Assembly: GCA_030147335.1 (NCBI GenBank) | Contig: JASKZZ010000430.1 | Coordinates: 1-5,139 of the forward strand | Source: Herpetosiphonaceae bacterium | Lineage (GTDB): Bacteria > Chloroflexota > Chloroflexia > Chloroflexales > Kallotenuaceae | Direction of reading: 5' to 3' | DNA length: 5,139 nt | Part shown: positions 1-4,914 of the stretch, piece by piece | How the letters are laid out: each line of letters begins with the position of its first letter | Position numbering within the stretch: the stretch's first letter is position 1 | The notes under the pieces: model-generated | Told to the model about the DNA's origin: nothing | The model's input: the letters and a program-made list of their open reading frames with translations, nothing else | Databases searched by the model: none | Made by a program: the position numbers and the translations under genes

Positions 1-945
1 GTTGTTGCTCATACTACAACTCCTCATCCGCAGCTTGATCAGACCACAGGACAGCAGATCAACCTCAGCTTAAAGTTTGGCGCAACAAGCGCGTATCAAG
101 TGTACTCATTTGGTGAACCGATGGCTGGACGTAAACTGCTGGCATCAATACGGGTGCAACAACCTGCGTACATGCACAGTTTTGGCTTGAGTGAAAATTA
201 TGTGATCTTAGCGGAATATCCGCTGGTAGTCAGTCCGCTCAAAATGCTGCTTAGCGGCAAGCCTTTCGCGGAAAATCTTCAATGGCAGCCCCAACAAGGT
301 ACTCATTTCTTGATTATTCGCAAATCTGATGGTGTATTGATTGGCCGGTACCGCGCCGATGCGTTTTTTTGCTTCCACCATGTCAACGCATTTGAGCGCA
401 ACAATGAGCTGATTGTTGATCTGATTGCGTATCAAGACGCCGAGGTTATCCGGTCGCTGTATCTCGATGTCCTGCGTAACCCATCGGTCGATGGGTTACG
501 GCAACCTCCCAACGAACTACGCCGCTATTCTATTTCTCTTGACACTGGAAGCGTAGGTTATGAGGTGCTGTCGGATGAGTGGCTGGAGTTGCCACGTATT
601 AATGACGAACGGTGCCATACTCAAGACTATCGGTTTGTGTATGGTACGGGGCTGAGTAAACAACAGCCGCGTGATTTCTCGAACCAGTTGGTTAAGATCG
701 ACGTTCGGAATCATATTGCGAAGACATGGTTTGTGCCAGGAATGTATCCCGGCGAGCCTGTTTTTGTTGCCGCGCCGGATGCGCGCGCCGAGGATGACGG
801 CGTTGTGCTATCGGTCGTACTCGACGCAGTGCATGGCGGATCGTTCTTGCTCGTCTTGGACGCCAAAAGCTTTACCGAAATTGCCCGCGCGGAAGCGCCT
901 CACCGTATTCCGTTTGGCTTTCATGGCCAGTTCTTCGCATCGTAG
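1..945 (+). CDS. Carotenoid cleavage oxygenase (RPE65/CCD family), 5'-truncated by the window edge
   Basis: The family comprises non-haem Fe(II) enzymes that use O2 to split a carotenoid or apocarotenoid double bond into aldehyde or ketone products. The frame is open from base 1, so 314 C-terminal residues are present; family members are usually about 450-500 aa, so the N-terminal third is missing. In window numbering the four iron-ligand histidines are His9 (PHPQLDQTTG, matching the family's HP..D..TG pattern), His59 (MHSFGLSENY), His126 or 127 (FHHVNAFE) and His308 (PFGFHGQF). The spacing resembles cyanobacterial apocarotenoid oxygenase. Glu132 (NAFE) and Glu252 (GEPVFV) fit the second-shell glutamates. 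The block before His308 (EDDGVVLSVVLD, then SFLLVLDAKSF) is also typical. No residue is visibly lost, so it should be active; the substrate cannot be read from sequence. A GTG at 100 would give a shorter frame, but that would drop the first iron ligand and is not the start. The TAG stop is followed 51 bases later by a co-directional membrane protein gene. Confidence 0.95.
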   Translation, partial: VVAHTTTPHPQLDQTTGQQINLSLKFGATSAYQVYSFGEPMAGRKLLASIRVQQPAYMHSFGLSENYVILAEYPLVVSPLKMLLSGKPFAENLQWQPQQGTHFLIIRKSDGVLIGRYRADAFFCFHHVNAFERNNELIVDLIAYQDAEVIRSLYLDVLRNPSVDGLRQPPNELRRYSISLDTGSVGYEVLSDEWLELPRINDERCHTQDYRFVYGTGLSKQQPRDFSNQLVKIDVRNHIAKTWFVPGMYPGEPVFVAAPDARAEDDGVVLSVVLDAVHGGSFLLVLDAKSFTEIARAEAPHRIPFGFHGQFFAS

Positions 946-996
946 GGGTGCTGCTAGCAAAAACTTTAAGGCACGTATTTTGCTTTTATTCTTACC

Positions 997-1317
997 ATGG
1001 CTAGAACACATGTACGACGACGATCTCGCGAACATCGCCGCCATCGTTCAGCATCTGACGCGCCACAAGTGCTCCTACTTGTCGGCAGCTTCATAGTAGG
1101 CATGGTGCTGGAATACCTACGTTCGCTGCCGGCTCTACTTGATCGAAGCTGGCGCTGGGATACATTTGCTATCTTAGCAGCAGCGTGGCTTGGTATTGTG
1201 TTGGTAGCGCGTACACCACAGGGTGAGGGTAATCGCTTGCCATTTGGGGCAGCACTGATATTACTTGTGCTTTTTGCTGGGAGTTTGCTGATGCATGAGC
1301 TAATTAATCCGCACTAA
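997..1317 (+). CDS. Small membrane protein with three predicted helices, unknown function
   Basis: This 106-residue protein is not recognised. A strongly basic N-terminus (residues 1-17, rich in Arg and His) precedes three hydrophobic segments at about 25-41, 56-71 and 83-102. Short polar loops separate them, the first containing DRSWRWD and the second TPQGEGNR. By the positive-inside rule the N-terminus should be cytoplasmic and the C-terminus outside. The ATG at 997 is the only ordinary start after in-frame stops at 955 and 967, short of an internal GTG at 1069 that would cut into helix 1. No Shine-Dalgarno sequence lies before it; AAGG at 968-971 is too distant. A weak extended -10-like TGCTTTTAT at 981-989 would start RNA close to the ATG, so a leaderless transcript is possible but unproven. 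It lies 51 bases after the carotenoid oxygenase in the same direction, so co-transcription is plausible. That would make it a candidate membrane partner of carotenoid metabolism, by position only. Confidence 0.7.
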   Translation: MARTHVRRRSREHRRHRSASDAPQVLLLVGSFIVGMVLEYLRSLPALLDRSWRWDTFAILAAAWLGIVLVARTPQGEGNRLPFGAALILLVLFAGSLLMHELINPH

Positions 1318-1319
1318 TC

Positions 1320-1382
1320 GATCCTGCTGATTGGCTCATCCACGCTGTTCTAGCGTTATGCTTGTGGGTCATCAGCAGGATC
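1320..1382. repeat. 12-bp perfect inverted repeat spanning the convergent gene ends
   Basis: GATCCTGCTGAT at 1320-1331 is repeated in reverse complement as ATCAGCAGGATC at 1371-1382, with 39 bases between. The left arm begins just after the membrane-protein stop codon; the right arm lies inside the last codons of the cupin gene (the DPADD stretch). RNA from either strand could fold into a long-loop hairpin at its 3' end. Neither strand has a T-run after the stem, so it is not a standard rho-independent terminator, although it may stabilise or process 3' ends. Chance similarity cannot be excluded. Confidence 0.5.
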
Positions 1383-1769
1383 ATAGGGTATGACTCTTTC
1401 TTGCTCGTTGGCATCGTTGCGCGCGACGATACCTATTGCTGGCTCCGTCTCGCTGAGATTGCGTGCTTGGTGCGGTACGTCCGCGGCGATGTACAGAAAC
1501 TCTCCCGGTCCACTCACAACAACCTCGCGTAGTCCAGGGCCGTAGCGTGTTTCCACCTGTCCCGACAACACATAAATTGCTGTTTCATAGCCCTGGTGGA
1601 TGTGTGGCATGGCAGCTCCTCCTGGCGGGATCACAACGAGCTGCATCGAAAGGCCCTTTGCGCCGACTGTTGCCTCAGAAATGCCGACGAAATATGGTAT
1701 CTGTTGCCGCGCATCAATCGCAATACCAGAGCGAACAGCAACAACTCCTGTTCCAAGCTGTTTGTCCAT
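1356..1769 (-). CDS. Small single-domain cupin protein
   Basis: The product is 137 residues and contains one cupin (RmlC-like) beta-barrel. Motif 1 is seen at residues 50-70: a GG, then the metal-binding triad His56, His58 and Glu62 (PHIHQGYE), ending in YVLSG. Motif 2 is at 87-104: GPGEFLYIAADVPH, with His100 as fourth ligand and Asn104 closing the motif. All four expected metal ligands are present, so a bound divalent metal is likely. Small cupins of this type include dioxygenases, isomerases and sugar- or effector-binding proteins, so no reaction can be assigned. The start chosen is the ATG at 1769 because AAAGGAG (1777-1783) lies 7 bases upstream; the open frame runs to 1829, but those extra 20 codons have no ribosome site and no cupin content. 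There is no signal peptide, so it is cytoplasmic. It converges on the membrane protein gene and diverges from the first receiver gene. Confidence 0.9.
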   Translation of the reverse strand: MDKQLGTGVVAVRSGIAIDARQQIPYFVGISEATVGAKGLSMQLVVIPPGGAAMPHIHQGYETAIYVLSGQVETRYGPGLREVVVSGPGEFLYIAADVPHQARNLSETEPAIGIVARNDANEQERVIPYDPADDPQA

Positions 1770-1776
1770 CAATGAA

Positions 1777-1783
1777 CTCCTTT
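1777..1783 (-). promoter_or_regulatory. Ribosome binding site that fixes the cupin start
   Basis: AAAGGAG on the minus strand sits 7 bases before the ATG at 1769, which selects this start over an earlier one in the same frame. Confidence 0.85.
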
Positions 1784-1880
1784 GCATAACAACTGTGGCG
1801 CTATGTCGTCGTTCCAGTCGATCCGGCAACTCATGCTATACTAGAACTCGTTGTGCATGCCGGCTACGGCTTCGCTTTTA

Positions 1881-1918
1881 CACAAAAACACAAAAATTGG
1901 AATTAACTACATCTAGTT
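1881..1918. repeat. Tandem octamer and small inverted repeat in the divergent intergenic region
   Basis: CACAAAAA occurs twice head to tail (1881-1888 and 1889-1896). It is followed by a short inverted repeat, AACTA-catc-TAGTT, at 1905-1918. These lie between the divergently transcribed cupin and receiver genes, where an operator would be expected. The arms are short and the composition AT-rich, so they may mean nothing. Confidence 0.3.
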
Positions 1919-1947
1919 GAACAAACTGGGTTCTGAGATGGTTTAAT
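1917..1947 (+). promoter_or_regulatory. Possible sigma70-type promoter for the first receiver gene
   Basis: TTGAAC (1917-1922) and TTTAAT (1942-1947) resemble -35 and -10 boxes, but the 19-base spacer is long and each box matches only partly. RNA would start near 1954, giving a leader of about 60 bases. The -35 overlaps the TAGTT arm of the small inverted repeat at 1905-1918, so a repressor bound there could block it. Weak evidence. Confidence 0.25.
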
Positions 1948-2004
1948 TACAGGAATGTGGCAGCGGATTTCTATAGCTGCATCTTGCCCTTGATAGCTAT
2001 TGAA

Positions 2005-2010
2005 GAGGAG
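2005..2010 (+). promoter_or_regulatory. Ribosome binding site that fixes the first receiver start
   Basis: GAGGAG lies 6 bases before the ATG at 2017. It favours this start over the longer frame from 1957, whose extra 20 residues are not receiver-like. Confidence 0.85.
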
Positions 2011-2016
2011 CTAAGT

Positions 2017-2427
2017 ATGGACCTCGCGCTGGCTACCCTGTCAGGTTATGTTCTGATTGTTGATGATAATCGTAGCGTATCAGAGCCACTGGCAGACGTT
2101 TTGGTAGAAGAAGGGTACATGGCAATCTGTTTGGACAATGGCCGTGAAGCACTGCATTACCTACGAACCGCACCCTCACTCCCGTCGCTCATCTTGCTGG
2201 ATCTGATGATGCCAGTTATGGACGGTTGGACCTTTCGCAGCACGCAGCTTTCCGACCCACGGCTCAACCCTATTCCGATTGCGGTTATGACGGCCGGCGT
2301 TGAGTTTATGTATGTCGATCAGGTGGCGCATATGGATGCAGTCGCGTTTTTGGCGAAGCCTCTGGATGTGAACCGTGTGCTAGCAATTGTGGATCGCTAT
2401 TGCAGCGCCGACGAAATGAATGCCTGA
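2017..2427 (+). CDS. Stand-alone response regulator receiver (CheY-like)
   Basis: The product is 136 residues, almost all one receiver domain, with no DNA-binding or enzymatic output domain. Key residues are intact: the acidic pair Asp16-Asp17 (LIVDDN), phospho-acceptor Asp62 (ILLDLMMPVMDGW), switch Thr92 (VMTAG) and Lys114 (FLAKPLD). It should therefore accept phosphate from a histidine kinase and act by protein contact, as CheY, Spo0F and DivK do. No kinase is encoded in the window, so its partner is elsewhere. It resembles the second receiver at 3005-3394 through the whole domain, including the ending DRYCS against ERYCS, which suggests paralogues. The ATG at 2017 was chosen for the GAGGAG upstream. 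It is followed by 187 non-coding bases and a small coiled-coil gene in the same direction. Confidence 0.93.
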   Translation: MDLALATLSGYVLIVDDNRSVSEPLADVLVEEGYMAICLDNGREALHYLRTAPSLPSLILLDLMMPVMDGWTFRSTQLSDPRLNPIPIAVMTAGVEFMYVDQVAHMDAVAFLAKPLDVNRVLAIVDRYCSADEMNA

Positions 2428-2559
2428 TCTCGCGCAGAATCCTCATCTTTCACAACAGTCTTGTGTTTAATCTACAAATGTTTTCATAGCTTCAGTGTGA
2501 GTACTAAAATATCACAGGACTGATGGACCTGGCTCGTTTTAGCACACATTTGCCGGTTG

Positions 2560-2604
2560 CTTGGTATTATTTCACCACCCAAAGCATTCCCTCCAAATAC
2601 CAGG
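2560..2604 (+). repeat. Inverted repeat whose right arm touches the ribosome site
   Basis: TGGTATT (2562-2568) pairs with AATACCA (2596-2602); adding a G-U pair and a C-G pair extends the stem to 9 pairs around a 27-base loop. The right arm runs into the AGGAG of the coiled-coil gene at 2602-2606. In RNA that starts upstream of 2560 this could partly hide the ribosome site; RNA from the promoter at 2562-2570 would lack the left arm. Folding strength is modest. Confidence 0.35.
2562..2570 (+). promoter_or_regulatory. Possible extended -10 promoter for the coiled-coil gene
   Basis: TGGTATTAT matches the extended -10 consensus TGnTATAAT except for one base. No good -35 is present, which extended -10 promoters tolerate. 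RNA would begin near 2577, giving a leader of about 38 bases with the ribosome site AGGAG at 2602-2606. Confidence 0.35.
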
Positions 2605-2614
2605 AGCCTGCGCT

Positions 2615-2893
2615 ATGATTACGTCACATATCGAAACTGCTGCCCCTCGTCGTATGTCTCTGCCCTCAACCGACGACTTATTTCAACAGCTTGCTGTACG
2701 TGATGCAGCCATTGCACAATTGGAACAACGCTGTGCAGAGCTTATCGTTGCTAACAACCGTGCGGAGGCCGAAGCAGTATCGATGGCTGCTATCGTTGAA
2801 CTTGCAACTCAATATATCACCGCGACAGATGCTGCCACGTCGGGTGCAGCATATCTAGAGCTGCGACGTGCCGTAGCCGAACGTCGTTCTTAA
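2615..2893 (+). CDS. Small coiled-coil protein, unknown function
   Basis: The product is 92 residues and not recognised. A polar N-terminus of about 20 residues leads into a helical stretch (about 21-68) with a clear heptad pattern: Leu22, Leu26, Ile33, Leu36, Cys40 and Leu43 fall at a/d positions, with Arg29 and Asn47 as polar core positions. A second predicted helix covers about 78-91 (YLELRRAVAERR). It has no signal peptide, membrane helix or catalytic motif and is probably a cytoplasmic dimer or adaptor. The ATG at 2615 was chosen because AGGAG (2602-2606) precedes it by 8 bases; the frame could open at a TTG at 2561, but that lacks a ribosome site. It lies between two receiver genes and ends in a strong terminator, so it may be a single-gene unit or the end of a transcript begun at the first receiver. 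A role linked to the receivers is inferred only from position. Confidence 0.7.
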   Translation: MITSHIETAAPRRMSLPSTDDLFQQLAVRDAAIAQLEQRCAELIVANNRAEAEAVSMAAIVELATQYITATDAATSGAAYLELRRAVAERRS

Positions 2894-2939
2894 CAACGAT
2901 GCACGAGCTGTTTCGTGTGTAATGGATTATGTAGTTGTT

Positions 2940-2976
2940 CAAGCCTCCCCTGTACGCGGGAGGTTTGCTTGTTTCT
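2940..2976 (+). terminator. Rho-independent terminator after the coiled-coil gene
   Basis: The stem CAAGCCTCCC (2940-2949) pairs with GGGAGGTTTG (2958-2967), ten pairs including one G-U, around an 8-base loop. It is followed by the T-rich CTTGTTTCT. It begins 47 bases after the coiled-coil stop. On the opposite strand the tail is not T-rich and the G-U becomes an A-C mismatch, so it probably acts mainly on plus-strand transcripts. Confidence 0.8.
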
Positions 2977-3004
2977 GCTTACCACCTATGCATTTCAGCG
3001 GTAA

Positions 3005-3394
3005 CTAATTGAACGTACTGCAATATCGCTCAACAATTCCTACCAGCTGATCGACCTCGATTGGCTTTGGCAAATATTCTGCTGCGCCTAAAACTTGGCT
3101 TTGCTCACGCGCATTACCGCCAGCTGAAATAACAACAACAGGAATCGCTGCTAAATCAGGATCTTCTCGCTGCTCTGCTCGAAACTGCCATCCATTCATC
3201 CGTGGCATCATCAGGTCAAGGAGCACAAGTTTTGGTCGTTGGTGCTGTGAGCGGAGCATTTCCAGTGCGGCAAGACCGTCTGGCGCGCTGGAAACGACAT
3301 ATCCCTCATCCTCAAGAATGTCAGTTAGTGCCTCGCGAATCCCCGCATCGTCATCTACGACCAGAATTGACGGCGATATTTCGAGATTGAGCAT
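3005..3394 (-). CDS. Stand-alone response regulator receiver (CheY-like), second copy
   Basis: The product is 129 residues with a single receiver domain and no output domain. Conserved residues are Asp14-Asp15 (LVVDDDAG), phospho-acceptor Asp60 (VLLDLMMPRMNGW), switch Ser90 (VISAGG) and Lys110 (YLPKPI), all intact. It is presumably phosphorylated by a histidine kinase encoded elsewhere and signals by binding a partner. It shares with the first receiver the EDEGY/VEEGY region, the LLDLMMP block, the FR..Q..DP..... IP stretch and the final RYCS, and is probably a paralogue by old duplication rather than a recent copy, since many positions differ. The ATG at 3394 has GAGGAA (3401-3406) 6 bases upstream. 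It points towards the coiled-coil gene, converging on that gene's terminator. Confidence 0.94.
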   Translation of the reverse strand: MLNLEISPSILVVDDDAGIREALTDILEDEGYVVSSAPDGLAALEMLRSQHQRPKLVLLDLMMPRMNGWQFRAEQREDPDLAAIPVVVISAGGNAREQSQVLGAAEYLPKPIEVDQLVGIVERYCSTFN

Positions 3395-3400
3395 ACGCTG

Positions 3401-3406
3401 TTCCTC
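3401..3406 (-). promoter_or_regulatory. Ribosome binding site of the second receiver
   Basis: GAGGAA on the minus strand lies 6 bases before the ATG at 3394 and supports this start. Confidence 0.75.
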
Positions 3407-3582
3407 ATATTTTTATATCAGCAGGCAATACGATAACGCGGCACCGTTGAAATTGTACAGAGATAATCTGCCCATCGGCACACAACCATTGTACTACCTG
3501 TTAAACATCGTTATCGCTACAAACGATACTGGCTGTAGCTAAGGGTAGTGTACCGGCATCAAATGCTACGTCAAGCGTCTTT

Positions 3583-3600
3583 CGACTTAAAATAAAGTCG
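3583..3600. repeat. Small hairpin overlapping the terminator
   Basis: CGACTT (3583-3588) and AAGTCG (3595-3600) are perfect inverted arms around a 6-base AT-only loop. The right arm shares bases 3598-3600 with the terminator stem, and the hairpin consumes most of the terminator's T-rich tail, so the two folds cannot form fully together. Confidence 0.5.
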
Positions 3601-3622
3601 TCGACGGCGTGTGCGTCGACGA
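3588..3622 (-). terminator. Rho-independent terminator for the minus-strand gene at 3703-3942
   Basis: TCGTCGACG (3598-3606) and CGTCGACGA (3614-3622) form a perfect 9-pair stem around a 7-base loop. Read on the minus strand, the stem is followed by CTTTATTTTA, a T-rich tail. It lies about 80 bases past the stop codon at 3703. Both arms contain the self-complementary octamer CGTCGACG, so each arm can also pair with itself. Confidence 0.7.
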
Positions 3623-3702
3623 AGAATAATTGCCAATAACATGGGTGGTTATTTGTGGGCCGAAGTGATCGATCAGAGCTGGTATGTCATCACTTATTTG
3701 AG

Positions 3703-3942
3703 CTACACGTTTGCGTCCGATGGCTGGAAGCGAGACTCATTTGGTGTAATATTTGTCGGCAGCTTATACGTGATCGTTGATGACGACTGATTTGCAAGCT
3801 TTACCCGTCCATTTGATGCTAAGTCTTGTAATTTGCGACGTAATGGCGCCTGTGCTGGATCGTTGAGCGGCAACGTAATTGATCCGCCACTTTGCTGCAA
3901 CAAGGTCAAGACGACGCGTCGTGATAATATTGTTCCACTCAT
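3703..3942 (-). CDS. Small protein, possibly a winged-helix domain
   Basis: The product is 79 residues and not recognised with certainty. The order of predicted elements suggests a compact winged helix: a helix at about residues 5-15 (SRRVVLTLLQQ), a turn with GGS, a strand-like ITLPL, a basic helix at about 26-40 (APLRRKLQDLASN), then a beta hairpin (RVKLANQ, STITYKL) that could be the wing. The last 18 residues are polar and probably disordered. If right, it would bind DNA or RNA, or be a small protein-binding module; this is inference from pattern alone. The ATG at 3942 was chosen because GGAGGT (3946-3951) lies just before it, at a rather short spacing; a TTG at 3966 in the same frame has no ribosome site. 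A minus-strand terminator at 3588-3622 suggests a single-gene transcript. Confidence 0.65.
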   Translation of the reverse strand: MSGTILSRRVVLTLLQQSGGSITLPLNDPAQAPLRRKLQDLASNGRVKLANQSSSTITYKLPTNITPNESRFQPSDANV

Positions 3943-4245
3943 GGTACCTCCAAAAGATACAACCAATGCAAGGCAGGAATAACTTGGGGGGGTACAAGTC
4001 CTTCACATCGCGCTGGTTGTATAACTGGGTTTGACCACTTTAGGTAACGGCTCAGAAAGCACGTTCGTCGTCGTCTTTGGGAACTAGCAGCGGTAGGTAC
4101 TTCAGAGCGACATACATGTGTACGAGTGCGGAGGGGGTGAGTGGTCCTACACATAGGTACTATTATTGCGTTCTGTTACCACTCAGCTAGCATATGCTGA
4201 GCAAAATAAACGTGAAAATGCTTTAGCTGAGGTTGCACGTCTTTG
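3943..4245. other. Region without an intact gene between the small winged-helix-like gene and grpB
   Basis: These 303 bases hold the leader of the gene at 3703-3942, including a run of seven G at 3986-3992. A weak minus-strand promoter is possible around 4018-4047 (TTACCT, 17-base gap, TTATAC). On the plus strand, GGAGGGGG (4129-4136) precedes a GTG frame of only 17 codons that ends at 4187-4189, so it is not a credible gene. The rightmost part is discussed as a possible gene remnant. I see no RNA gene or terminator here. Confidence 0.5.
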
Positions 4246-4258
4246 CTATAGGTCGGAT
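4157..4258 (+). pseudogene. Possible remnant of a coiled-coil gene tail (Uma2-like)
   Basis: In the frame containing bases 4190-4192, bases 4181-4240 read TTQLAYAEQNKREN followed by ALAEVARL, an Ala/Glu/Arg-rich helical pattern like the C-terminal tails of Uma2-family (DUF820) putative endonucleases and other coiled-coil proteins. The frame has an in-frame stop at 4154-4156 just upstream, no start codon with a ribosome site, and no recognisable catalytic domain before it. Its right end runs antisense into the last codons of grpB. It could be the worn 3' end of a lost gene or chance helical-looking translation; the family name is a guess from composition and pattern. Confidence 0.25.
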
Positions 4259-4821
4259 AGCGGAGACTGCCAATTTGTAGTGGTGGCCCAACTTTCAGCG
4301 GCGGCCCAGATAATGTCGCAGACGGGGTCTTTAACAGTTACATAGGCTGATATATCGTCAGAAAGCTGATGTGCAAGTCGCCGTTTGAGTTCGCCATAAC
4401 CTGCTGCACTAGCTGAATTGGCGCGAAGGTAATCGCGGAACAGCAGGGCGTAACGCTGATTGGCGCGTCCCACTTCGCGGAAATGCACATGGACGCGTCG
4501 CTTGCCATCCGGCTCTCGAAAAAAGCGTTTAGCCCACTCGTCATCCGCTCCTATAAAACCAGGTGGGCAGTGATCTCGCACATTTTCTGGACGAAAAATG
4601 TAGCCTTCAGCCTCCATCAGCTGCTGTGTTTGGTCGAATGGCATAATTTGGCGCACGCTTACCTGGATATCGATCACGTCTTTGGCGGCCAGTCCTGGTA
4701 CGCTTGTCGAACCGATGTGGTTAATGCGTAACGCTTGCTCGCCAAGCACTCGACGGAGTTCGCTTCCAATTAAGATAAACTCGTTGACCCAGTGGTCGGT
4801 GTAGGCAACAATTTCGATCAC
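4246..4821 (-). CDS. GrpB family protein (UPF0157), nucleotidyltransferase fold
   Basis: The product is 191 residues, a typical full length for this family, which also occurs fused to dephospho-CoA kinase in some bacteria. The hallmark is HIGSTSVPGLAAK beginning at His35, followed by DVIDIQV with Asp48 and Asp51; the GS and acidic residues match the active-site pattern of the nucleotidyltransferase superfamily. A second conserved block, RRVHVHFREVG, and then LLFRDYLRA are also family features. The substrate is unknown. The start chosen is the GTG at 4821, with GAGG 6 bases upstream (4828-4831). A TTG at 4827 in the same frame abuts that GAGG and is less likely. No transmembrane or signal segment is present. 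It lies 93 bases after yhbY in the same direction and may be transcribed with it; no convincing terminator separates them. Confidence 0.92.
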   Translation of the reverse strand: MIEIVAYTDHWVNEFILIGSELRRVLGEQALRINHIGSTSVPGLAAKDVIDIQVSVRQIMPFDQTQQLMEAEGYIFRPENVRDHCPPGFIGADDEWAKRFFREPDGKRRVHVHFREVGRANQRYALLFRDYLRANSASAAGYGELKRRLAHQLSDDISAYVTVKDPVCDIIWAAAESWATTTNWQSPLSDL

Positions 4822-4827
4822 ACTCAA

Positions 4828-4831
4828 CCTC
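4828..4831 (-). promoter_or_regulatory. Ribosome binding site that suggests a GTG start for grpB
   Basis: GAGG on the minus strand lies 6 bases before the GTG at 4821. The alternative TTG at 4827 would have no spacer, so GTG is preferred. Confidence 0.55.
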
Positions 4832-4914
4832 AGTACACGTGATGGACGAGGAACATAACAGGGTCGGCTTTGAACACATCGGAGCAGCTAAGACGGTTGG
4901 ATCAATAGCCGCTC

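Larger units (their letters stand above)
3395..3702. other. Non-coding region between the second receiver and the possible winged-helix gene
   Basis: These 308 bases carry no gene I can support. They include the leader and presumably the promoter of the second receiver; two TACAAT boxes on the minus strand (3452-3457 and 3488-3493) are -10-like but lack matching -35 boxes. A small inverted repeat, ATCGTT (3507-3512) with AACGAT (3522-3527), could be an operator. The left half also has a minus-strand terminator (3588-3622), and AAGTGAT/ATCACTT arms (3663-3669 and 3689-3695) form a possible 7-pair hairpin just past the stop of the downstream gene. Confidence 0.6.

Noticed and set aside
671..1096. 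Plus-strand open frame of 141 codons running from the carotenoid oxygenase into the membrane-protein gene
   Set aside because: It is out of frame with a gene carrying all four iron-ligand histidines, and its translation resembles no domain. No ribosome site was seen.
1463..1920. Two overlapping plus-strand open frames across the cupin region
   Set aside because: They are antisense to a gene with full cupin motifs and its own ribosome site, and their translations are low-complexity without any domain.
2451..2470. CACAA-cagtc-TTGTG hairpin followed by TTTAA after the first receiver
   Set aside because: Only five pairs, AT-rich, and a poor T-run; too weak to call a terminator.
3412..3420. Extended -10-like TGATATAAA on the minus strand before the second receiver
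   Set aside because: RNA starting from it would begin at or inside the ribosome site GAGGAA, leaving no room for a normal leader.
3641..3790. Plus-strand ATG frame of 49 residues rich in aromatic and hydrophobic residues
   Set aside because: No ribosome site, and it overlaps antisense the better supported gene at 3703-3942. I cannot fully exclude it, but coding evidence favours the minus strand.
3939..4154. Minus-strand open frame of 71 codons
   Set aside because: No ribosome site, composition dominated by Arg, Thr, Ser and Pro, and no domain; it overlaps the leader of the gene at 3703-3942.
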